The notes under the pieces were generated by a model. The model saw nothing but the letters and a program-made list of their open reading frames with translations. It did not search any database and was not told the origin of the DNA. Below, piece after piece: positions 12,601-24,316 of a DNA stretch of 64,000 nucleotides; the first letter of the stretch is position 1, and every line of letters begins with the position of its first letter. The stretch comes from Ulva prolifera (Eukaryota > Chlorophyta > Ulvophyceae > Ulvales > Ulvaceae), in the NCBI GenBank assembly GCA_023078555.1, contig CM041196.1, positions 7,203,985 through 7,267,984 of the forward strand, given 5' to 3'. The translations under genes were made by a program, and so were the position numbers.

Positions 12601-14213
12601 TGCCACACATGCACGTGTGGATGCCTTGGAAGCTGTGCCCTCCGGCCCTCCTGCATGAAGCAGTCTCATGGCGATTCCATCTCAGGGCGGTTCTGGATGA
12701 GTCAGAGCGGTTGAACACCCAAGTTGTAGAATCTATATGAATGCTTCACCAGGCAAACTACCGTGCAAGACCCTCTCCGCTCCGGCAGCGACAGCGCTTG
12801 CCCTCGGCCGTCAACAACTGCGGGTGTGTGCGGCCGGAGCTCGGCCGGGTAGCCTGAGACCGCTGCGCCTGTGGCTGCATCATCAGGATACAGATGGCCT
12901 TGCGCGCACACGCACGACAGCCTGTGGCATGCATCTCTCGCAGGCAGATGTGATGACCCGGCCTCCCCTGGGCCCGCCCTCCAGGCTCCTTTACCGGCCG
13001 TATCTGAGGGACATTGACACAGATCACCTTGGACAGGCCGGGCACTGGGGCAGCGATGTCGCGACCGCGGGGAGGGAGCATGACGCTGCACACCGCATCG
13101 CGGCGTGCTGTGACCGGGGTATCCCCCTGTCCCCCTCACAGCAGGCACGGTCCGTGCTTGCGGCGTCGCGATCGCATGGCCAGGATGCATCCCAGGCAGC
13201 ACGCTCGCCGTGGCGCATGTGCGCACGCGGCGGCGCTGCAGTCGCAAGCGGCACTTGCATGGGCAGGCTCTCGCAAGAGGGTCGGGCCGCGCTCGGGCGG
13301 GGGCAGCGTGGGCCTGCCGGTTCCCTCTCGCATGCATGCGCGGCAAAACCGGCAGGCCAGTGGTGCTTTCACATCACATGCATTCTGCTTCATCCGATAC
13401 ATGTACGGAGAGGTCGTTCTGCTGTGCTGCCGGCTCTGCTTGCGCCCCCGGCCCTGCCGCCCGCGGTGAACGCAATCGCGCGCAGGTGTGCCACACAGAG
13501 CCTCGGCATCACGCCAACCCTGAGGAGCGCACATGCGTGCGCTGCACCTGCAGCAGCCGCCCATGGCCACACTGACCAGCGACCGCCGGTAGCCTCAGGT
13601 ATCCGTCCTGGGCTCTGCCGGCATGGCCCACACCGAGAATGCATGGAAACACATGTACAGGCACGGGAGAAGTACGGGGCAGCCGTTGCTGCGTGATTCT
13701 GCAGGGGGCCAAAACCCTGGTGCTGTAGGTAAGGAACGCACACCTATGTACAAACCGCGATTCTGTGCAGCACAGAAATGGAATGTGAACATGTATACGC
13801 TGCCCTGCCCGCTCATTGCGTGGTCGTGGGGGACCATCTCAAGCCCGGGTGCGATGAGCTGAGTGTGCTCTCATCAAAGAGTCATACTAGTACTGTACAT
13901 TTCATGGGCCATGGTAACCACACCAGGGGTGATTTAGGGTAGTCTGCGCTGTGATGGTGTTTGTGGTGTGCATGAGCCTGACTGCGCGGACTGAGTGGAT
14001 GTGGATGTCGTGGGAGGAGCTTTGGATCGGTGTTTCTCGGTGCAATTCCTATTTAATACTCACATTTGGTTGCAATATGGTTGCAATGCCGGGACCCCCC
14101 CCCGCTGTTGCTCTGTGTGGACATCCAGTGATGTGACGGCTGTGCGCACAAGGACCGAGGTCACACCACCGGCCATCTGGGTTGCCACACACACTGCCAT
14201 GCTTGCTTTGTCC
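9607..14213. other. Gene-poor stretch, no supported gene
   Basis: Several frames exceed 100 codons, the largest at 12702-13346 (minus) and 12737-13696 (plus). They overlap each other on opposite strands in GC-rich DNA, lack conserved motifs and show no convincing splice structure. A short repeat (AAGGCCTTTATCCTTGAAGGC and a variant) lies near 12391-12431. Confidence 0.5.
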
Positions 14214-14262
14214 TTGTGCTACCTGCCTTGCCTGCTTTGTCCTTGTAACACACGTTGCCATG
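14214..14262 (+). repeat. Dispersed repeat copy (CTTTGTCCTTGTAACAC family)
   Basis: GTGCTACCTGCCTTGCCTGCTTTGTCCTTGTAACACACG type copy. The flanks repeat TTTGTCCTTG twice more, at about 14206 and 14264. Confidence 0.55.
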
Positions 14263-14793
14263 GCTTTGTCCTTGCCACCCACACTGCCATGCCGCGGCCC
14301 ACTGGTGTGACACACTCTGCATGCTCTGGTTTGTGGCGCAGGCGCGCCAGGGTTGGCTGGTGGATATGTTCTCGCGATGCTCGCTGCTTCCGCGGTCCTT
14401 CCAGCCTTGCCCCCCTTGACCTCGTATTGAAATCTGCATGAGCACGCGTGTTTGCTGCCCTGCTCTGGTTCCACCCTCCTCTGCTGTCACCGGAGTAACA
14501 GCAAGCATGGCTACCCGCCTGCGGCAGACCCACATGCATGCCACTTGCCGCGAGGCCTGCCTGGGTGCCCTAGATGCTCCCCCCCGCTGTGCTCAGGTCC
14601 CACCCCTCGTCCGTGTTACAACGAAACAGTAAGGCATGCATGGAGGGCAGCTAGCAGGGCATGCATACGGGGACACCGGCCTCCACACCCCTGTGCAGAC
14701 CCAAGAACGCGCCTGCAACAGAATGCGAGGTGGGTATGTCCACTGCAAACATGTTCGCACCCCGTGTTCAGGACTACTGTGGCGATCCAGTGA

Positions 14794-14977
14794 TGTGGCC
14801 GCTACACCTGTGGCCGCTACACCTTGGTGGTTTACCCCTTCGGCATAGGTGGTCCCTTCGGCATAGGTGGTCCCGTTGACTCGGAGTTGTCCCGTTCACT
14901 CGGAGTTGTCACTGTCCAATAGGATACGGCTCAGTAAATTTAGATTTACTTTACTTTACACCTGTGGCCGCTACACC
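14794..14977 (+). repeat. Nested short tandem repeats
   Basis: TGTGGCCGCTACACC occurs at 14794-14808, 14809-14823 and again at 14963-14977. CCCTTCGGCATAGGTGGT is duplicated at 14836-14853 and 14854-14871. A 19-base unit ending TCGGAGTTGT is duplicated at 14872-14890 and 14891-14909. The arrangement suggests stepwise duplication, or the end of an unrecognised small element. Confidence 0.65.
14891..14955 (+). repeat. Direct repeat, left copy
   Basis: About 65 bases matching 15623-15687: CCCGTT, TCGGAGTTGTCA, CCAATAGGATACGGCTCAGT, then AAATT-AGATTTA. Only a few substitutions separate the copies. The two flank about 670 bases with no clear coding content. Confidence 0.65.
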
Positions 14978-15622
14978 ACTGGATTGCCGAAATTACCAGG
15001 CCGAGGTGCGCATTCTGTGTGCAGCCATGTACGTGGCGAGCGCATCCGGACGCCGAGTCCACGACCCAGTCTCGCTCGGATCCTCAGCCATGGCGGAGCG
15101 TCAAAGGCTGACCAGCGCACATGCAGGTAGCGCCGCCGGTCCCTGGGTCCCTATAGGTATACCGGCATCTTTGTCCAGCAGCTGTGTCCATGGCAGCCTG
15201 ATCCTGCATGGCTGGACAATGCTGCCAGCCGTGCAGAATGCATGTGGCAGATTTGATGGCAGCTGGGTCTGAATCTTCGGGAGTGCACTGTTGAATGAGT
15301 GTAGAAGCCAAGGTATGTATCCTTGAAACGCATATCTTGATTCTGATCTGCACCAACCGATGCAGCTGATCGTTCTGCAGAAAGACAATGGTGGTACACA
15401 ATGTGTTGCCAATCACACTCTGACATGGGTCTTCATGCGATTGTGTGCTTGGTCTCTTCCCATCCTCCACCTTGGCCACATCCACCAAGGGACAGGGTCT
15501 TGACGAGGGGCTGTGGCCCATGTCTCCTGTTGTGGTGCAGGTACAGGGACAAGACAAGGAGGCGGGTACAATGTGTGACAACAATAACTCAGTGTTACAC
15601 TGTGTTACAAGGCATCTGTAGT

Positions 15623-15687
15623 CCCGTTAATTCGGAGTTGTCAATTTCCAATAGGATACGGCTCAGTAAATTCAGATTTATCTCCTT
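15623..15687 (+). repeat. Direct repeat, right copy
   Basis: Second copy of the 65-base unit at 14891-14955, with the shared core CCAATAGGATACGGCTCAGT. It is followed by CTCCTTAGAGATACTTTCCTTTAC, a variant of the TACTTTACTTTAC that follows the left copy. Confidence 0.65.
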
Positions 15688-18600
15688 AGAGATACTTTCC
15701 TTTACAAGGATCAATGCCGCAGCAAGGGTGGCAGCACTGGCAGCGCAACCAAGTTCACTGTGGCGCCACAGGAAAGAGCTGCGAATGGACTGACTTTCAC
15801 TGTGACACAGCGAAATTCTTGCTCTCAGCACAACATTTGTGCTGTGACTTTGTGTGAGGCATGCGGAGGTGTAGCTGGAAGCCGGCAAGCAGGTGTCTGG
15901 AAGGAGGCAAGCAGCTGCATTAATGATCTTACTGCTGCACAGTATCTGCTGTGGCTTAATCCTTCACGTTGATTGCAGAACAGTGTCCAGTCTGTCCTGG
16001 TGGCTGGAAACAGGTTATGCAGCCAGCAAGATGCGTGAGCATGGTGCTTGTGCAGAGGCATGTGGAGCACCGTGTGCTACAGCCCTTTTTTTCTCTCCAG
16101 CTACTGAGGGGCTCCTGCCAAGCAAAAATGCTGAAAACAAACCTGGCAACATTTGTGGAAACTTGCAGAGCATGCCTCACTTGCACTGAGGCCTCATGAT
16201 GTCAAGTCCACCAGAACAGATGCACATGCACTGTCTCTGGAGATAGGCAAGATAGATGATCTGATGGCTGCTACTCAAGGTTCAGGCACCCATCTGCCAG
16301 TGTGTGGTGTTGCAATTAGCATCCTTGTGTACGCATGGCATGGCGATCAGATTCCACCAGAGCTGCAGAGCGCCATGCCCATCTACCAGGCTTGCTGCCT
16401 GGCACGATCGAGACAGCTGCTGCACATGCTGCTGTGGAAGCTGATGAAGCATTTCGCTTACCCGCCAGCCTCACGATTTTGTGGTAGCATGGCTGAAAAC
16501 TTATGCATGCACAGACTGTTGGAGCCTGGCTCGCTCGCGGCAGTGCTGATGACGGTGTAGCCGACGGCAGCGCTCTGCGGGACGCTGATGCGACCTCTGA
16601 CAGTAATTCCGACAAAACGTGCAGAATAGTGCTGTGCACAGCTGTGAATGATTCGGAGAATCGGTATGTGTAGACTTGCGCTGATGCATGTCCGCTGTAG
16701 CCCGGGAGGGAAGCTGCCGCCTGGCATCGCCTTGCGGATAACACTCCGCCTTGCAGCATGTACCTGCAGATCCAAACCTAGAGATGCTGCCGAGCGCTAT
16801 CTTGCCACCGCATACACAAGTGCTGCCTTGGCATCGCCGTTATTATGTTCATCCGAGCAAACCAATGCAGTGGGAAACGCGGAAAAGACCATATCCCACA
16901 CCACGACACGGAGGGACTGGGCCAAGCTCACCTATCAAAACCCATCAAAGCGGCCTGATTTAGCGCACGATGGCAGAGTGATGACAGACGCATCACCTCT
17001 GTCGCTGTGAGTGTATGCATGTCTCGCATCTGGGACGTCAACAATGACAAATGACAACAGGCTAGCGTACTGCACCGCCATTCCTGACGCATATCCATGC
17101 TGGCATACGTGTCCTCGACATGCATAGTCTATACTTGTGCGTCGTGCTACTGATGCACGCCTGGGCAGCTTGCGAGCGCACGCGCTGCGCCAGGAAGCAT
17201 TCAGAGCGCGTATGTCGAGATACTCGTGCACAACACTACAGCAACTTCGCGTTACTCAGTGACCATTCTGTGCCTGGGCCAGCACACCATAGCTTCGGAA
17301 GACATCTCATTGAGGTCACCCCCTGGCTAGGGCATGCATATGTGCAGTCATAGATATCTAGATGCCCCACTATCCGAGCATAACCCAGGAGTCAGGAAAT
17401 CTCACAGTGCCGTACACCACAAGCCGACAGCTCACAGCCACGCCACACAATCCGCTGTATCTGGAGATCCTCTGGACATCCGCTGTTTCTGGCATCCTCA
17501 GCACATGCTGTCTGCAGTGGGGATGACATCACAGGGGCCATGAAGGACACACCACAAACAGGCCATTGCTGCCTTTGTCCTTGTAACACCACAAACAGGC
17601 TGGTACGGACACCACACCACATGCGGCATCAGCAGACACCACAAACAGGGAACCAGGGAAATGGTCCGAATATGTGTGAGCATTGAGGCCAGTCACCACT
17701 AACAATGCTAGATTAAATGCACCTGGACAAGGAAGACAGTGTCCACAAGAAGGCATTCCCCGGGCCAATGCCCTGATGTGGCGTTCGGGGGCCGCTACAG
17801 CCAGCCACGCCTGCAGCACAATGCACACAGCATCGCCAACAGAGAGCCACACAGCTTGCTGTTCTGGGGCGTGCTATTCTGGCGAGCAAGGGACTGTTTG
17901 GCTAACTAACTGTGGATGGTCGTTTGGAAAGAGCCTTGATTGCCTGGCAGCACCACTTTGGGCAAGAACCCGCAGCCTGGGGTGCGAGCTGGGCGCGTCA
18001 TCGGCTGCCCCAGGACCAAGCACTGCCCTGCACTGCCTGGAATCATCCACAGAAATGAACATACCACGCATGGAGAGGTTGGTTGTTTTGTGACACTGAC
18101 GACCGCACTGCGTGTTTATGCCAGTCGGCAAACGAAACCAGAGCGTTGCTCCATGGTCGTGAAGCGCAGTGGCAGGTGAAGGTCTAGTGGTGGCTGCACA
18201 GTAGGCCAGCCGGTTGCAGCGTTGGTTTGCGTTGCAAGGACCAAGGAGGTCAGGCGGGCAGCACGGCGACATCAGCAAGCACCTGGTTGGTCTGTGTCGC
18301 TTTGCATACAGGAACATCGGGGGATGTGCAGGTGGCATGCACAGAGTGGGGATCCTGTTCCGTGGATTTGCCACTGTTTGTGCGCAAGCCTGTGGTTGTC
18401 CAGCTGCATGTGCACCGGTTCCCAGTACAGGCTACGCGGCTGGCATGATTCAGGAGATGTGCTGCTGGCATCACATTCTGCCCCTGCGCGACTCGCAGCA
18501 AGAAGTCCTGTCGAGTTCTGTGGCAGATCCTGCCTTGGAACTAATCCATGGAGCCGACTAACACCTTGTCATAGTTCGGAGAGCAGCATTCCACAATCAG

Positions 18601-19628
18601 ATCTGGATATGCGGAGGCAGCACATCTACACACCAGTCTCCAGCTGGCTGGAGGCTGGCTGAGTGCACGCAGAATGTAACAGGACATGTCTGAACTTCAG
18701 CGTATCCCTTGCATGCCACAGAAAGATGACCCTGCCTAATGGCTGTGGTGAAAGAGCAAGTTACAGGGGCAACTAGCTATTCAACTGTTCAGCATCTCGA
18801 GATGAGCCGGACAGCTCCTGCGTTGCCATCGCCTAGCCATGTGGCATTGCATCTTGGCTTCATTCGGCATGTATTTATCGTTGTGAGTTAGATAAAGCAC
18901 CTGCCAAGCAACAGAGTCGATGGAGTACAATGTGATGTTTGGGTGGGCGAAAGAACCAGAAGTGACTGCCCGTTGCAGAAACGCTTGTGCAATAGAGCAA
19001 CACCATGGGTCCAAACACAGTAGTTCCGACCACGAAGAGACTCAGCCCTAGCTTACTTTAACATTCGAAGTGTGCTGTGCTATGCGTTTGCCGCAGCGTG
19101 ATGATGGAATTGCTCCCCCACGCTGTTTGCGGACGCGAAGTACTCACACCTGCGTGTGGACGCAAAAGCTGCTCGCAGTTCCGCACAGAGGGGACCTTTC
19201 GGCACGCTGAAGAATGAAGCTGCGATTCGCTGACATGCCAATGGCCGTCACATACCAGTTCATAGCATGTCAGACGCCATGCTGACTGAGGCACAAGATG
19301 TCGCAACGCAGACAACAGTCCGTGCACGCTCCACTCGACACCACACTGTAGAAGCATCACACATCTCTTGAGAAGTGCTGGTGGCACCTGCTATGTCCAT
19401 TCAACGTGTGCACCGGCTGCCCTGAACTGGCTTGCCGTGGGACCATGCAACAGGTGTGGCGTCGGGGCTGGGTGACGTAATGGCTCCAGAACATTACAGA
19501 AGCGCGGTGGCCATGCACAAATCGACGAGCGTTGTTGCCCGCAAAGAAACACTACATATACGAAGCCGCATCCCCCATCCGCTCCCACACACTGTTCATT
19601 CGTGATTGACGTTCCGTTCCAGCGGTAG
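15688..19628. other. Gene-poor stretch, no supported gene
   Basis: Only short frames without motifs. It contains two copies of the CTTTGTCCTTG repeat: a direct one at about 17565-17592, and an inverted one at 18229-18268 (GTTGCAAGGACCAAGGAGGT on the plus strand). Confidence 0.5.
18229..18268 (-). repeat. Inverted copy of the dispersed repeat
   Basis: Read on the minus strand it gives GCCGTGCTGCCCGCC, a C/T-rich spacer, then TTGGTCCTTGCAAC. This is recognisably the GGTGCT-CC...TTTGTCCTTGTAAC unit found on the plus strand elsewhere. Confidence 0.45.
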
Positions 19629-19645
19629 TATAATTTATTTATTTG
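19629..19645 (+). promoter_or_regulatory. Possible TATA-like element of the FAS1 gene
   Basis: TATAATTTATTTATTTG lies about 56 bases before the ATG at 19701, in otherwise GC-richer DNA. Position and composition are the only evidence. Confidence 0.3.
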
Positions 19646-19700
19646 ATTTTGCGACGGCGTTATTGTACTCTACTGATCTACTTTAGTTTGAACAAGAAAG

Positions 19701-22700
19701 ATGATCGCAACCAAAGCACTTGTCCTTGCTGGACTGTTGGCTTTGGCGCCTGCTGCCGTATTTGCGGTGTGTTTCTCAAGACGCGGGTCGCTTGGTGTCA
19801 GCTGGTTGATGCATCCGGGATGGCGCCCGTTGCTCACAGCTCATCTAAGCCCTGCTGTGCTTCTTACGATGCAGATTATGTATTGAAATTCATGATACGA
19901 AAGAGAGTGGTTGACGTCTTTGTCTCGGGCCTGCAACTTCCGCCAACGCTGTGCGAGGCAACACGCCGTCTCGCCTCGGCGACATCTCCCGATCATACAG
20001 TTTTATCGTGTGCTTCAGTATCTTTGTCTCACTCTATTGCGAGCTTCATTCTTACAGGAGCCAGCATGTGATTCCTGCTTTGCGAAACCAGTAACACGGC
20101 GATGCCATTGCGGCAGGGAGTATCGCCCATGGCTGAGCTGCCTACTGTAGCATGTGAGGCAGAGCTTCTTCTCCTACCCGTTAGCAAAATGCACTGCTTG
20201 TTAGTCCGTAACTACTTGTTTCGACGGCCCCGTACTAATCGACAACAGCGACAGCGTTGCAAAGGGCTCCATACAGCGCAGCTCGGACTTCCGTAAGGCA
20301 TGTAATTTATTGTGTTGTCAACATTGAACTGTCCGCTTTGGTCTGTCATATTGTAGCCGGCGTCATGTTAGCTGTTGTTGTTGGCGCATGTATGCAACTA
20401 TCGTCTGCTTCGATACATCCCGCTCTATCCCCCGGCGGTCTGCTCCCTGCGTCTATGCCATCAGCAGAACTTTTTGCCCTATTTTCTGTACCGCACTGGT
20501 TGGCCAGCAGCAGGACTGTCACGTCCGTAAAGGCTCTCGGGTGCCCCCCGATCTGCCGAAACAGCGTTACTAAGATCTTTCAGAATCATGTTGTAGCCCA
20601 CGCTGTTGCTGTTTCCAGCTTGAGTCATGCCTTTTGATCACCTTTTCATCCGCATGTGAAAGTTTGCGGACCCGGATTGATCGGTAACAAACGGTTGCCT
20701 CCAGCACGCCAGCGCGCGGCCCCATGACGCTGTCTGCGCTGCAGCGCTGCCGGCGCCTGTCACCTGATTCCATCGCTGCTACTGCTGCTGACCATGGTCC
20801 AGGATTCACTGATAGTTGGGCGATCATGCTTCGATGTGGCCCGGTTTGTGCTTTGCCTCACGCAACACAGGTCGATACTGAGCAGGTGTGGCATGCAGGA
20901 TTCACCCGACGACGAGCCTGCGCCAGCGGGATGCAAATCCGCAGCCGGCATTGCGGATGAGCGAGGCGCCACTCGTTTCAACGATGCCGTCGGTGATCTT
21001 CTGGTACGCATCTTAGCCACCAGCGGCGCCCAGAACGCCCATTTGTGGACATCAGAGTCGACTGCGGTCGATACCACACATTGCGTTGTTAGCCCTGACA
21101 CTTTCCATGACCTGTGCAGCCATCCGGCAGTCGGGCGGTGGACGACCTAACTGCCGACAGCGAGCTCGACGCCCCAGTCACCGTGCTGGTGCCCAACAAC
21201 GACGCTCTCGACCGCAACACCACCCGGCTGCTTTCGCGACAGGGAAATCTTCAGGGAGTGCGTTTTCTCATGTGCTTCCCGTGTCCCACGTTGAAAACAT
21301 GCTGCTGTGAACACCAACGTGACATGTAAGTGTGTACGTCACCATGCTTACGGTCGACATACCTTTCATCCATAGTTTTCACGCACAGGTCATCGAGACC
21401 CACGTGATCGTGGGCGCAATCGACAAGGACACCGTCCAAGACGGCGATACCGCGACGACCGTCTCCGGGGAGACCGTCCGCTTCAGCGTGTCTGACGGCA
21501 CCGTCACAGCGTCCATCGACGGCGGCTCCGACAGCGTGACCCTCGGCGACAGGGAGGACTCCTGCGCTGGCCCAGTTTACGTTGTCGACGCGCCTCTACG
21601 GCCCAAGGCTATCGCGCCCGCCGTTGCCCCTGTCGAAGTGCCTGCACCCGCTCCTGCACCTGTGGTGGTCCCCGCCCCTGCCCCTGTTGAGGAGGTCCCC
21701 GCCCCTGCCCCTGTTGAGGAGGTCCCTGCACCTGCTCCAGAGGAGGAGGCACCTGCACCCGCCCCGGAGGTCATCCCCGTTGTCAATGTGACTGCCCCTG
21801 CCCCTGTCGAGATGGCCCCTGTTGTTGCCGCCCCTCGTGAGTTCATGATCCCTGTGGAGGGCCCAATGGAGATGCCCGCTGAGGTGCCTGAGGAGGAGCC
21901 CATGATGGCCCCGATGGTGGCTCCCGTTGCAGTTGTGCCGGTTGATGCCCCTATTATCGCCCCCGTGGTTGCGCCTGCTCCTGTTGCCCTGGAGCCCATC
22001 ACCTTCCCCGAAATTGCCCCCATCGTCGCTCCGGCTGTGGCGCCCATCATTGCTGCCGCTCCACGCGAGTTTGTGCTCCCGGTCGCTGATGCCCCAGCCC
22101 CGGCGTCGTGCGCCACTCTCGCCGACACGCTCGCACAGATCAACCCTCAGCTGCTCGAAGCCACCAGGGTACGCTCCTGACGATGAGTCATGTTTTGGCT
22201 ACTCTGCCGGGCTCTTTTACAGCAGCCTGGCTGTGCTTCTATAGCCTTGTGTGCGCCGGTGCTGCAAATGGGGGCCTTCCTTGTTTACCCATTGTAGCAG
22301 AGTGCCACAGCCCTGAAATGTGAGCATTCTTACTAAAGGTCCCTCCCTCCAGCTTCCATTATGTTGCTTGCTGACTACGGTCGTAGAGGTAGCATGTAGT
22401 CAGGCTGTGCTCCTCCTGGTGTAGGGGTACTTGCCTAATAATGCTGTCTGCAAGGCAACTGTGCAGGTGGTCCTCTGCCAGAGTTTCTGCTGATTCACCC
22501 CTGTTTTGTTGCAGACTCTTCCTGAGGAGTTCCAGGCGGTGCTCTCCGACCCTGACGCAAACATCACCATCCTCTCCCCCCCCGCTGCGGAACTCACTGC
22601 GCTTGTCAACCCTGAGACAGCAGACCCTGTAGCTGTTGTCGAAATCCTCCTGGCCCACATCATCCTCGAGCCCGTCTTTGCTGAGGACCTGCTTGCTGAG

Positions 22701-23015
22701 GGTGATGGTGCCGACATCGAGACCGCGAACGAGGCCGTCACCCTGGAGCTTGAGATCGACTCGGAGGGCAATGTCGCTTTCATGCTGGGCAACATCACTG
22801 CGACTGTCATCAACGCCGACATCATCCCCTGCGCGCAGCAGTCCGTTATCCACGAGATTGACCAGGTGCTGGTCCCTGAGGACGTTGAAGTGGAGACTGG
22901 CACCCGGGACACTATCCCACCCGTTGAGACAGAGGACGAGGCCGCTGCTGTGTCCTTTGCGACACTTGTGCCTGCCGTCCTTGCCGCTGTTGTCGGGGCG
23001 GCCTTCCTGTTGTAG
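19701..23015 (+). CDS. Secreted two-domain FAS1 (fasciclin-like) protein
   Basis: Probable cell-surface or wall adhesion protein. Exons 19701-19766, 20899-21003, 21120-21257, 21389-22168 and 22515-23015 all join in phase 0, giving about 529 residues. Exon 1 encodes a clear signal peptide (MIATKALVLAGLLALAPAAVFA), probably cleaved at its end. FAS1 domain 1 follows, with VTVLVPNND near its start and ETHVIVG (the YHV-like box). Next is a Pro/Ala/Val/Glu-rich linker of about 170 residues containing repeats of the type VPAPAPVEE. FAS1 domain 2 has NITILSPPA and ends with SVIHEIDQVLVP. The C-terminus is a short acidic stretch and a hydrophobic tail (AAVSFATLVPAVLAAVVGAA) ending at the stop, typical of GPI-anchor signals. 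The 1.1 kb first intron could hide another exon. The introns inside both FAS1 domains match the kinase gene at 3223-6738. Confidence 0.85.
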
Positions 23016-23988
23016 GTTGGGGAGGTATGCTCAGCGCACAGAGGCGTGTGCCCACATGACGTTAGTGTCTCACAGCAGTTGACCTTGGCCGCGGGCGGTG
23101 GCCGCCTCGCCGCCTGCAGAGTTCGTCGATCCCCAGGCTGGTATAGTTGAACGGCCGCTTGGACGTCTTGCAGTGAATGAGTGAAAAAGTACACATAGGA
23201 ACCCCAATTCATGGGTGGGGACCGGTGCCCCCACAGCCACAGTATCTGGGCCAGACCTGTGGCCTTCAAGCATGGCAAATAATGGTCTTATCGCCGCCGG
23301 GCCAAGGCAGGCACGGTGCGTGCGGGGTGGAGTGCGGCGGAATGTATGATCCATGATGATGCTGCATCCACGATCGTGAATGATGTAGCCAGCTTTGTTG
23401 TATGCTATTTTTGATACGGAGGAAGCAGGTCATTCTATTACGAACCTGGGGAGTCGGTGCGCCCGCACAGGATATACAATGTGTACCACAGATTCTAGAA
23501 AATGCGAGTTGTAACGTCGCCAAGCTTTGGTACTGTGGTGTGTCAAGAGAGTCAAGTGATCATGTTTTTTCAGACTGTGTGAATGCACTCACCAGAGTTG
23601 TTGACACCTCAGATAAAACCTTTTCACATTATGCAATGTGACTCCTTGCTAGTAAGTGTTTCGTAAGCGCACAGTCCGTCCACATATGCTGATGTCGACG
23701 GAATGCCAGTCCCCCCTGGGAGGGTTACAGCAAGTCCAGTCACAAGTCCTGCCACAGTCTGGTGCGTGAGCCTGGCTGTGCAACGTGTCCAGAAGCGGTA
23801 TGACCGGTGTGTGCAACTGCATTCTTTCACTGCGAGAAATACCAGCGGTATAGCGGATCTCATCGCTGAACAGGGCTACCACGGTCTTGTAATGATTTCT
23901 ATATCCTGGAAAAGACGTGGGTATACGTACAGCCCGGCGATGCAGGTTTACGCGGCGGGCCAACTTTCTATCGACACATACATGTACA

Positions 23989-24069
23989 CGTTGTCGCATG
24001 AGACGCATGGTCGATTGGGACGGCCTGCCATGAATCACTTGAATCGGCTGGCGGAGGTTGCGTCTCGGT
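23989..24069 (+). repeat. 81-base fragment of the RLE retrotransposon ORF
   Basis: Identical, as far as I can compare by eye, to the reverse complement of 31316-31396. That segment encodes the stretch ending HETHGRLGRPAMNHLNRLAE in the endonuclease region. Homology stops abruptly on both sides. Orientation is opposite to the main copy 7 kb away. Confidence 0.8.
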
Positions 24070-24123
24070 AGGGGGGTCTGCACTCGGGCCATGCACACGT
24101 CCACCGGGAACGCGAGCAACTCA

Positions 24124-24316
24124 GACATCGCCCAGGGCCCTGGGCGGTGTCTACAGACTCACAATAACATACTGAATGCACACAGGCGGTCGTCTTTAGT
24201 CACTGGGCGAAAGCGGCCCTTTTGTCGAAAAACGTATGCATGCCTGGGCAGAATGACCCATTTCGCCCAGGGAGCGCCTACAGCGCCCAGTGCGTGCCCA
24301 GCGCACGCCCAGTGAG
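24124..24316. repeat. Patch of GCCCAG/CTGGGC motifs
   Basis: The hexamer GCCCAG or its complement recurs many times within about 190 bases, with nearby CGCCCAGG and GCGCCCAGTG variants. This allows several alternative hairpins. No function was recognised. Confidence 0.4.

Noticed and set aside
12702-13696. Overlapping 214- and 319-codon frames on opposite strands
   Set aside because: Both are compositionally biased and motif-free. Long chance frames are expected at this GC content, and neither has a supporting neighbour exon.
16438-16460. CTGATGAAGCATTTCG as a second hammerhead
   Set aside because: CTGATGA is present but there is no GAAA box or cleavage triplet in a workable position.
21577-22143. 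188-codon minus-strand frame rich in Gly, Ala and Thr
   Set aside because: It is the antisense of the Pro/Ala/Val linker in the FAS1 gene and has no independent support.
24124-24316. GCCCAG-rich patch as a CRISPR-like array
   Set aside because: Spacing and unit length are irregular, and the genome is eukaryotic.
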